Part shown: positions 14,212 through 20,362 of the stretch, one piece after another
Layout: each line of letters opens with the position of its first letter
Position numbering within the stretch: the stretch's first letter is position 1
Assembly: GCF_905201705.1 (NCBI RefSeq)
Contig: NZ_CAJKOX010000057.1
Location: 1 to 20,362 of the forward strand
DNA: 20,362 bases
From: an uncultured Marvinbryantia sp.
GTDB taxonomy: Bacteria > Bacillota > Clostridia > Lachnospirales > Lachnospiraceae
Direction of reading: 5' to 3'
The notes under the pieces: generated by a model
The model's database searches: none
What the model saw: only the letters and a program-made list of their open reading frames with translations
What the model was told of the DNA's origin: nothing
Position numbers and translations under genes: made by a program

Positions 14212-15831
14212 ATGCAGATTTATAAAGCTGCGAAGTATATCCGATTATCTTATACGGATGATAAGTCAAACGAAAGTGACAGTGTTGGAAACCAAAGAAA
14301 GCTGATTGAGGAATTTGCCAGCCACCACCCGGAGATCGAACTTGTTTCGGAACGAGTGGACGACGGTTATAGCGGTGTGATTTTTGATCGCCCGGCTTTC
14401 AAAGAAATGATGGATGACATTATGGAGGGAAAGATCAACTGTGTGATTGTAAAGGATCTTTCCAGACTTGGACGTGAGTATATTGAAACCGGCCGTTATA
14501 TGAGACGTGTTTTTCCGGCTTATGGTGTACGTTTTATTGCTATCAACGATAATATCGACACAATCAATGAGTCCGCCGGGGATGACCTTACGGTCTCCGT
14601 AAAAAACATTATGAACGAGGCTTACGCACGCGATATTTCTTTGAAAACCCGCAGTTCTCTTGAAACAAAACGTAAAAATGGAGATTTTGTCGGTGCTTTT
14701 ACCGTGTACGGCTATCGTAAATCCGAAGAAAATCATAATCTCCTTGTGGTAGATGAATATGCCGCTCAGGTGGTACGAAGTATTTTCAGGATGCGCCTGG
14801 AAGGTTTCAGTCCTTATGCGATTGCAAATGAGCTGAACCGTTTAGGAACACTTTCTCCTCTTGCCTATAAGAAAATGAATGGTCTGCCTTGTGCAAGAAA
14901 CGGATATACCGATCGAAAAGATTGTCGGTGGTCCTCTACTACGATTGTCCGTATTTTGCAGGACGAAACTTATACCGGCACTCTGGTTCAGGGAAAACAA
15001 GGCTCACAGCACTTTAAACTGAAAGAAATTGAAAACCGTCCTCAGTCCGAATGGATTCGTGTGGAACACGCTCACGAAGCGATTATTGAGCCCCACGATT
15101 TTGACCTGGTGCAGAAGATCCGGCAACTGGATACCCGTACTTCTCCCGGTAAAAATAAAGTCTATTTATTTTCCGGCATATTGATCTGTGGCTGCTGTGG
15201 CGCCCGTATGATACGAAAGACAAACCGCTATAAAGACAAAGAGTACCACTACTACTATTGCCCTACCGGGAAGAAGAGTGGCTGTACAAACCCTGTTATG
15301 GTAAAGGAAAGCGACCTGATGGAATGTGTCAGGGATAGTGTAAAAGGATTTGTTAATAATGTTGTTTCTTTGGAAGAAATTTTATCCGGTATCAATCAGA
15401 GCCGTATCAATAAAGAACTGATCCGGGAATACAGCAGACAGATCGCGCAGAACAATCAGCAGTTGGAGCAGATACGGACATTCAAAACCAGTCTTTATGA
15501 AAATATGGTAAGCGGATTGATCGAGAAGCATGAGTTTTTAAATTTGAAGAACACCTACAATGTTCGTATCACTCAGCTTGAACAGGCAATAGCCGCTTTA
15601 GAAGAAAAACGGACAGATGTTATGGAAAACCGCAGTGAACGTAACCGCTGGATTGAGAACTTCAAGAGATTTTCTGAAATCGAAGAACTAGACCGAAAGG
15701 TAATGATCCAGCTTGTTCACAGTATCAAGGTAGTTGGGAAAAATGAATTTCAAATTGAATTTAACTATCAGAATGAATATGAGAAAGCAATTTCTCTGAT
15801 TGCTCCGGCACAGGAAAGGATGGTGGTCTAA
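14212..15831 (+). CDS. Large serine recombinase, first of three
   Basis: The 539-residue protein has an N-terminal resolvase domain with the nucleophile in YIRLS (Ser13), DGYSGVIFDRPAF, and the DLSRLGREYIETG helix; a central recombinase domain (about residues 150-300); a zinc ribbon with C326/C329 and C350/C358; and a C-terminal coiled coil of about residues 395-460. All catalytic landmarks appear intact. Such enzymes cut and rejoin element ends through a Ser-DNA link. Its stop is separated by one base from the next start. It is of the TndX/TnpX-like size class, but it belongs to a triplet of adjacent recombinases as found in some streptococcal and clostridial elements. Confidence 0.95.
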   Translation: MQIYKAAKYIRLSYTDDKSNESDSVGNQRKLIEEFASHHPEIELVSERVDDGYSGVIFDRPAFKEMMDDIMEGKINCVIVKDLSRLGREYIETGRYMRRVFPAYGVRFIAINDNIDTINESAGDDLTVSVKNIMNEAYARDISLKTRSSLETKRKNGDFVGAFTVYGYRKSEENHNLLVVDEYAAQVVRSIFRMRLEGFSPYAIANELNRLGTLSPLAYKKMNGLPCARNGYTDRKDCRWSSTTIVRILQDETYTGTLVQGKQGSQHFKLKEIENRPQSEWIRVEHAHEAIIEPHDFDLVQKIRQLDTRTSPGKNKVYLFSGILICGCCGARMIRKTNRYKDKEYHYYYCPTGKKSGCTNPVMVKESDLMECVRDSVKGFVNNVVSLEEILSGINQSRINKELIREYSRQIAQNNQQLEQIRTFKTSLYENMVSGLIEKHEFLNLKNTYNVRITQLEQAIAALEEKRTDVMENRSERNRWIENFKRFSEIEELDRKVMIQLVHSIKVVGKNEFQIEFNYQNEYEKAISLIAPAQERMVV

Positions 15832-15832
15832 G

Positions 15833-17476
15833 ATGGCAAGAAAGAGCAGAAAACATATCGCAGAACCTATTTTTACATCGGTTTCTCCGTTTATCAATAC
15901 CGCTTTATATATCCGCTTATCTGTGGAAGATAACAAAAAGCGTGGTAATTCTATCGAAACACAGAAAATGGTTCTGAAGGACTACCTTTCCAACAAACCG
16001 GAATTTCGCATTTATGATACTTACATAGATAATGGTACAACCGGAACCAATTTTAACCGTGAGGGATTTCAGCGTATGCTCTCTGACATTGAAGCCGGAA
16101 AAATCGACTGTGTAATCGTAAAGGATCTGTCTCGTCTTGGGCGTAACTCCATTGACAGCGGATACTACATAGAACAGTATTTTCCTTCTCATAATGTCAG
16201 GTTTATCGCTGTAACAGATCAGTTTGATTCCGAAAATCCTGATAACCTGCACGGTGGAATTATCCTTCCTCTGAAAAATATGATAAACGAAGCCTATTCA
16301 CTCGATATTGGTCGTAAGATTAAAGCACAGGCAAGACAGGATATGAAAGAGGGAAAATTTGTTGGCGCTCGTGCACCTTTTGGATATAAAAAGGATCCTG
16401 ATGACTGCCATAAGCTGATTGTGGATCCGGTGGCAGCTCCGGTTGTCCAGCAGATCTTTCAATGGGCATATGAAAAAGTTGGTCTGAACCGCATTGTACT
16501 GATGCTGAATGAAGGCGGCTATCCTGCACCAAGCAATTATAAGTATTCTACCGGGGAAATCACGCATGAAAATTTAATAGGAGAAGGTTTCTGGCAGACA
16601 CGTACCGTAATGAAGATCCTTAAAGAAGAAAAATATACCGGCGATATGGTTCAGGGCCATACAAAAACTGTTGCACATAAACAAAGACCTGCAGGAAAAG
16701 AAAACCTTATTTCTGTCGCCGCTACCCACGAAGCCATAGTTTCCAGGGAAGTTTTTGATGAGGTCCAGAAGTACCGAATAGAAGTTGCCGAAAAATACAA
16801 ACAACAAGAAAAGATTCCATATTCTCCAAATATTTTTAAAGGATTGATCTTCTGTTCTCATTGTGGCAGAAGTCTGCACCGCCAAAGAGCACGCCGAAAA
16901 AAGGGAGATGTTTACCGTTTTCAATGCCTTACTCCCAGCAGGGTTCATAAGGAAAAATGTGTCGGTGTTTCCATAAAAGAAAATGAATTGATAGATACTG
17001 TGATCGACATTCTGAAAAAGGAACTCTCCGCTGCTTTAGGAGATTATGCCCTTTTAGTTGAGGATGGAACCCAATGGCGTAAAAGGGAAAAAGAATTGCA
17101 GGATCGCCGCAATACCGCCAGCCGTATGATCCAGCAGAACCAGGATCGTATTCAGGTATTGTACGAAGATATGGTAAGCGGCCTGGTAGATAAAGACGAT
17201 TTCTTTCTTTGGAAAAAGAACTATGAAGATAAAATGAGCTCTGCCAAAGCAGAACTTGCAGAATGTGAAAAAGTAGCCATAGAGATAAAAAAACAATTTG
17301 AACAGTATAAGACGCTTGAAAAAGACGAAAAAGAACTGAAAGCTGGATGTACATTAACTGCAGAGCTTGTATCACGTTTAATTGAGCGTATTGAAGTGGA
17401 TCACGATAAACATGTCTCTATCAGATTCCGCTTCCGTACAGAGTTTCAGGAATACAGCAAGGCGGTGGCACAATGA
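15833..17476 (+). CDS. Large serine recombinase, second of three
   Basis: The 547-residue protein has a ~20-residue N-terminal extension before the resolvase domain. The nucleophile lies in YIRLS (Ser30), followed by the DLSRLGRNSIDSG helix, a central recombinase domain, a zinc ribbon with C341/C344 and C365/C376, and a coiled-coil tail rich in Lys and Glu. The ATG at 15833 follows the previous stop by one base; GGAAAGG in the preceding gene may serve as binding site. Its own stop overlaps the next ATG (ATGA). It is clearly diverged from the first and third, so the triplet is not a recent duplication. Each may have its own part in integration or excision. Confidence 0.94.
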   Translation: MARKSRKHIAEPIFTSVSPFINTALYIRLSVEDNKKRGNSIETQKMVLKDYLSNKPEFRIYDTYIDNGTTGTNFNREGFQRMLSDIEAGKIDCVIVKDLSRLGRNSIDSGYYIEQYFPSHNVRFIAVTDQFDSENPDNLHGGIILPLKNMINEAYSLDIGRKIKAQARQDMKEGKFVGARAPFGYKKDPDDCHKLIVDPVAAPVVQQIFQWAYEKVGLNRIVLMLNEGGYPAPSNYKYSTGEITHENLIGEGFWQTRTVMKILKEEKYTGDMVQGHTKTVAHKQRPAGKENLISVAATHEAIVSREVFDEVQKYRIEVAEKYKQQEKIPYSPNIFKGLIFCSHCGRSLHRQRARRKKGDVYRFQCLTPSRVHKEKCVGVSIKENELIDTVIDILKKELSAALGDYALLVEDGTQWRKREKELQDRRNTASRMIQQNQDRIQVLYEDMVSGLVDKDDFFLWKKNYEDKMSSAKAELAECEKVAIEIKKQFEQYKTLEKDEKELKAGCTLTAELVSRLIERIEVDHDKHVSIRFRFRTEFQEYSKAVAQ

Positions 17477-18996
17477 AAAAATATGTGATTGCTCTATATA
17501 TCCGTCTGTCTTTGGAAGATTTCAAAACAGACAGTTTAAGTATTTCCAGCCAGCGCATGATCCTTCAAGAACACGCTGCCGGCTTAGAAGAATACGGAAA
17601 TGCAGAACTGATGGAGTTTGTAGATAACGGGTATAGTGGGGCAAATTTTGAACGCCCTGCTGTTCAGGAACTTCTTGATCTGGTACGTGCAAACCGAATT
17701 GACTGTATCATGGTAAAGGATTTTTCAAGATTTGGGCGCAACAGTCTAGAGACAGGTTACTTTATAGAACGGGTATTCCCGATCTTTCATACCCGTTTTA
17801 TTTCTGTGAGTGATGATTTTGATACGAAAAAGCTCAAAGGCGATACCGGTGGTATGGAGGTTGCCTTCAAATACCTTATCAGTGAATATTACAGCCGGGA
17901 TATGTCTGTTAAGACCAAAACCGCAAAGTATATGAAGATGCGCCGCGGTGAATATCAAAGTAAGATCTGCCCGTATGGATATTGTAAAGGTGACAATAAC
18001 CGAATGGTCCCTGATCCAGAGACCTCCTGCGTTATTCAGATGATTTTTGAATATGCTGCGTCCGGTATGAACAGTGCGCAGATTGCCAGAGAACTTCATA
18101 GTCAGGCAATTCCTACACCGGGCGAATACAAGGCTCTCAAAGGCCAAAAGTATCACGATGTATCAAGGACAAATGGTGTATGGTCTAATTCAACCATTTT
18201 GAGACTGTTAGCAGACGAACGTTATATCGGCACTTATGTGATAGGAAAAAAGACTGTAACAGAAATCGGCGGAAACCGTATGCGGACAAAAGATGAAAGC
18301 GAATGGATCAAGATTCCAAATCATCACACCCCATTGGTTAGCAAAGAACTTTTCGAGAAAGCTAATGCTTCCATTAAGCGGTTTAAAATTCCAAAACGAA
18401 AACAGCATAGTTATCCCCTTCGAGGAAAGGTATTTTGCGGCTCCTGCAAACATGCTATGCACCGTTCCAATGAGACTATTTATCGCTGCAGGTTTTCCTA
18501 TATGGATTCTTCACAGCCTTGCTATGGTATGACGATCCGGGAAAGCGAATTGGAATCCATAGTATATGAATTTCTTTGTAAACAGTTTGAAGTATCTTTG
18601 GGGATTGATGGGCCGAATGAATTAAAACCTGTTGATAAGGTTGCAGTGAGACGAGCTGAATTTGATAATCAGATCTTTGAGCTGCAGGAAGAAAAGCGTA
18701 AACTGTATGAGGCGCTTGTAATAAAGCAAATTGATGTTAACCTCTATAAAGAACAGAAAGCACTTATTGAACAGCGATTGCTTGAAGTACAGAATACAAA
18801 GGCTGTTGTAATGACACGACTGGAGGCTGAACAACAGGAAAAAGAACGTCAGCACCAGCAAAAAGATGTATTACAGTCTTTGGTTGAAAACAAAGGACTG
18901 ACTTCTGAACTTGTTGATATGCTGATTGAAAAAATCTTTATTTACCCTAACAAGAGGGTTGAGATCGTGCTAAAAATAAAAAATGACCTGGCATAA
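17473..18996 (+). CDS. Large serine recombinase, third of three
   Basis: The 507-residue protein has nucleophile Ser13 in YIRLS, YSGANFERPAV, the DFSRFGRNSLETG helix (Phe for Leu compared with the other two), a central recombinase domain, a zinc ribbon with C322/C325 and C339/C350, and a Gln/Glu-rich coiled coil. Its start overlaps the second gene's stop by four bases, so translation is coupled. A terminator follows 20 bases after its stop, and the presumed element end lies ~106 bases after. It appears intact. Confidence 0.94.
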   Translation: MKKYVIALYIRLSLEDFKTDSLSISSQRMILQEHAAGLEEYGNAELMEFVDNGYSGANFERPAVQELLDLVRANRIDCIMVKDFSRFGRNSLETGYFIERVFPIFHTRFISVSDDFDTKKLKGDTGGMEVAFKYLISEYYSRDMSVKTKTAKYMKMRRGEYQSKICPYGYCKGDNNRMVPDPETSCVIQMIFEYAASGMNSAQIARELHSQAIPTPGEYKALKGQKYHDVSRTNGVWSNSTILRLLADERYIGTYVIGKKTVTEIGGNRMRTKDESEWIKIPNHHTPLVSKELFEKANASIKRFKIPKRKQHSYPLRGKVFCGSCKHAMHRSNETIYRCRFSYMDSSQPCYGMTIRESELESIVYEFLCKQFEVSLGIDGPNELKPVDKVAVRRAEFDNQIFELQEEKRKLYEALVIKQIDVNLYKEQKALIEQRLLEVQNTKAVVMTRLEAEQQEKERQHQQKDVLQSLVENKGLTSELVDMLIEKIFIYPNKRVEIVLKIKNDLA

Positions 18997-19015
18997 CAGC
19001 TCAGGGTATATTGAT

Positions 19016-19052
19016 AAAGCCAGTTAGGAATTGCGGTTCTTAACTGGCTTTT
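19016..19052 (+). terminator. Intrinsic terminator of the recombinase operon, between convergent genes
   Basis: AAAGCCAGTTA (19016-19026) pairs with TAACTGGCTTT (19041-19051), extended inward by a G-T wobble and GAA/TTC to a stem of 15 pairs with a six-base loop, followed by a short T run. In the other direction it also lies at the end of the truncated integrase frame, whose last codons are in its right arm. Confidence 0.85.
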
Positions 19053-19984
19053 AGAAGTTGAAAAAAATCTTCATATTTTTTTGTCGTGGACTTGACATAA
19101 GGGTGCCTAAGATCATGAAAACGGAAATGAGGTATGCCGGTACGTTTCAGAATATCCCGAAACCGATCCGTGATCATGGAAGGGTTTAGGCTTGTTATTC
19201 GTCCGTTTTTGCTTAATTTACTTAAGACGAAATCCGGAAATCTGATATACCTGTCTCCTGAATAGGATTTCGGGGATTTTATTACCCAATTACGCTCAGA
19301 ATCCAAAACCATCGATTTACTTACATGGACAACCCCATCTTTTATATCAGATGAATCTAGAGCGCATATCTCACCGCGCCTCATAGGTCCGAATGCGGCA
19401 AGGAGGATAGGAATCTCCATCTCATCATTTTTTACATACTCTATCAGTTTCTTTATTTCTTCATCAGACGGAATATACAGCTCGGGGCGTACTTTTTTAG
19501 GGAGAGTAGTATTAAGCTGTAAGTCTGGGCGATACACACCTAAAACAGCCGACAGTAATCCGTGGATATTCCTAACGGTTTTTGGAGATTTTCCGGAAGC
19601 CTCCTCATTTATTGCAATTTGGATCATGTCACAGGTGATATCTTTTAGTTTTAATGGCATAAGTGTAGGGAGATTGCGTTCACGCTGCCGTTTATATTCT
19701 CTGATTGTAGCAGGAGACAATGTCTTATTTTTGCTCTCGATATATCGGTCGTAGGCAACTCCTAGCGTAATATTTTCCACGGTGACTCCGGCATCTTTAT
19801 TAGCCGCCCATTCAGCCGCTATCTGCTCACATTTTCGCTTTCCTCTAGCTGTTGGGTCGTCACAGGTAAAAGATTCGTATATGCGCTTTTTCTTCACAGT
19901 ACCATCTTTCTGACGAATATTCTCCGTATGGGAATAGACTAGGCATCTCCATGACCCTGATGGTAATTTTTTTGCTGTTGCCAT
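19040..19984 (-). pseudogene. Phage-type tyrosine integrase, C-terminus replaced at the catalytic motif
   Basis: The 314-residue frame starts at an ATG with AAAGGAAG upstream. It has the AP2-like N-terminal arm-binding part, a SAM-like core-binding domain (about residues 70-160, TLSPATIREYKRQ), and part of the catalytic domain: Arg202 in PMRRGEI, Lys239 in SPKS, His290 and Arg293 in HDLRH. The next expected motifs, the third His/Trp and the nucleophilic Tyr about 40-50 residues on, are absent. The last 20 residues (from Pro295) come from the inserted element's end. Integrases of this kind have about 370 residues. Without the Tyr it cannot cut DNA. It presumably belonged to a prophage that the element entered. 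Confidence 0.85.
19095..19117. other. Probable right end (attachment junction) of the element
   Basis: On the minus strand the integrase frame runs perfectly to the codons for HDLRH (19103-19117), then changes at 19102 to residues unlike any tyrosine recombinase, and stops 20 residues later inside the terminator of the recombinase operon. The crossover is therefore within or next to the HDLRH codons. Lacking the left end, I cannot define the shared core. The junction lies ~106 bases beyond the last recombinase stop, a normal place for a serine recombinase attachment site. Confidence 0.6.
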
Positions 19985-20047
19985 AAAATCATCTTCCTTT
20001 CTTTTTCGGTATAAAAATAACAGCCAGCATGGAACGAGTGTTCCGGC

Positions 20048-20076
20048 TTGCGTGACTGTTCCGAAGATGATACAAT
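20048..20076 (+). promoter_or_regulatory. Possible promoter for a small plus-strand RNA
   Basis: TTGCGT (20048-20053) and TACAAT (20071-20076) are separated by 17 bases. The -10 matches the consensus at five of six positions, the -35 at three. A transcript would start near 20083 and reach the terminator at 20115-20150. Confidence 0.35.
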
Positions 20077-20082
20077 ATTATT

Positions 20083-20150
20083 GGTCAAGATATAGCATCT
20101 CTTCGGAGAGCGTTACCGTCTCGGTGTTGGTAGCACCGGGGCGGTTTTTT
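20083..20150 (+). ncRNA. Candidate ~65-nt small RNA opposite the prophage genes
   Basis: The stretch begins after a plausible promoter. It holds a short hairpin with a cUUCGg-type loop (TCTC TTCG GAGA near 20098-20109) and ends in a 12-pair terminator hairpin with six T. It encodes no peptide of note. It lies antiparallel to the two minus-strand prophage genes, between them, and its end overlaps the last codons of the DUF4041-type gene. It could be a small RNA, or only the terminator of an unseen upstream transcript. Confidence 0.3.
20115..20150 (+). terminator. Intrinsic terminator, plus-strand oriented
   Basis: ACCGTCTCGGTG (20115-20126) pairs with CACCGGGGCGGT (20134-20145), including two T-G wobbles, around a seven-base loop, followed by a T run at 20145-20150. 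The T run is on the plus strand, so it terminates plus-strand transcription although the flanking genes are on the minus strand. Confidence 0.75.
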
Positions 20151-20362
20151 ATTTACTTTGATGTTTCATTTTTTGGCTGATGCGATATTGCTCGGCATCA
20201 GCCACATCGATGAACTCTACTGTTTTGTCAAAATTCTTTTTAACAACCTCTTTTATTTCGTCTAATGTAACATTGAAGAACTCTCGTCTTGTATTAACCA
20301 TGTTAAGCTTTCTATCCTCAAACGCTTTATGTAACGCAGCTTCGAGAGCTGGCGCATCATCA
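20149..20362 (-). CDS. C-terminus of a DUF4041/GIY-YIG-type phage protein (start outside window)
   Basis: The last 70 residues are visible: LEAALHKAFEDRKLNMVNTRREFF, then VTLDEIKEVVKKNFDKTVEF, and a charged tail. This recalls the C-terminal end of GIY-YIG/T5orf172 domains found in DUF4041 proteins, where LHxxFxxxRxNxVNxRxEFF is conserved. Such genes are frequent next to integrases and repressors in Firmicutes prophages, which supports a prophage identity for the region beyond the element end. Its start and main domains are beyond the window edge. Its stop overlaps the T run of the plus-strand terminator. Confidence 0.65.
   Translation of the reverse strand, partial: DDAPALEAALHKAFEDRKLNMVNTRREFFNVTLDEIKEVVKKNFDKTVEFIDVADAEQYRISQKMKHQSK

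Larger units (their letters stand above)
1..19102. mobile_element. Right-hand part of an integrated element with metallophore-type transport cargo and a serine recombinase triplet
   Basis: The stretch from the window start to about 19102 behaves as one accessory block: duplicated transporter cassettes with their own regulators, then small mobile-element proteins (sigma-70-like, DUF6870), then three large serine recombinases whose last stop lies only ~106 bp from a point where a minus-strand tyrosine integrase abruptly loses homology. Large serine recombinases usually sit beside one end of their element, so that point is taken as the right end. The left end and any conjugation genes are not in the window. 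Whether it is an integrative conjugative element, a mobilizable element or a decayed island cannot be decided here. The element's extent is inference; the recombinases and the broken integrase are seen directly. Confidence 0.6.

Noticed and set aside
19958..20000. Thirteen-codon leader peptide before the integrase (MLAVIFIPKKKGR, minus strand)
   Set aside because: It has no ribosome binding site and overlaps the integrase's own site; it is likely chance.
1..20362. CRISPR array, tRNA or rRNA genes
   Set aside because: I saw no regularly spaced repeats, no cloverleaf with a conserved T-loop, and no rRNA-like stretch; the extended ribosome-binding-like match at 13491 is only 12 bases.

Overview
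The window reads as a gut-type Clostridia genome (Lachnospiraceae/Oscillospiraceae-like). The reasons are moderate GC, strong AGGAGG ribosome binding sites, and gene families common in mobile elements of those organisms (DUF6870, a small sigma-70-like protein, adjacent large serine recombinases). No species can be named from the sequence alone. About 19.1 kb looks like the right-hand part of an integrated mobile element carrying metal-uptake cargo. The last ~1.2 kb looks like the interrupted lysogeny region of a host prophage.

Layout. (1) 1-3754: the end of one transporter cassette, with the C-terminus of an ABC half-transporter, its complete 577-aa partner, and two different SAM-dependent methyltransferases. 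(2) 3755-11840: a second, complete cassette. It has an AraC-family regulator, a 17-bp perfect palindrome, then an operon for an ECF-type S component (MptD/Trep_Strep family), a CbiQ/EcfT-like T component, a two-domain ECF ATPase, two ABC half-transporters paralogous to the first pair, and a DtxR-like metal-dependent repressor. (3) 11841-14075: an orphan winged-helix DNA-binding protein, a hairpin-rich gap, a small sigma-70-like protein, a second gap and a DUF6870 protein. (4) 14076-19051: three consecutive large serine recombinase genes, closely coupled in translation, the first with a ribosome binding site that can be sequestered in a hairpin. (5) 19052-20362, minus strand: a tyrosine integrase whose reading frame loses homology exactly after its HDLRH motif, and the C-terminus of a DUF4041/GIY-YIG-type phage protein, with a possible small plus-strand RNA between them.

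How it fits together. AraC-type activator plus ECF importer plus YbtP/Q- or IrtA/B-like ABC pair plus DtxR-type repressor is the arrangement expected of a siderophore/metallophore uptake locus (compare yersiniabactin and streptococcal equibactin loci). The substrate here is inferred, not shown. No metallophore synthetase is in the window, so the system may take up a foreign chelator. The recombinase triplet probably mobilises the element. The broken integrase suggests that its target was the codons for the conserved catalytic motif of a prophage integrase. Conjugation genes and the left end are outside the window.
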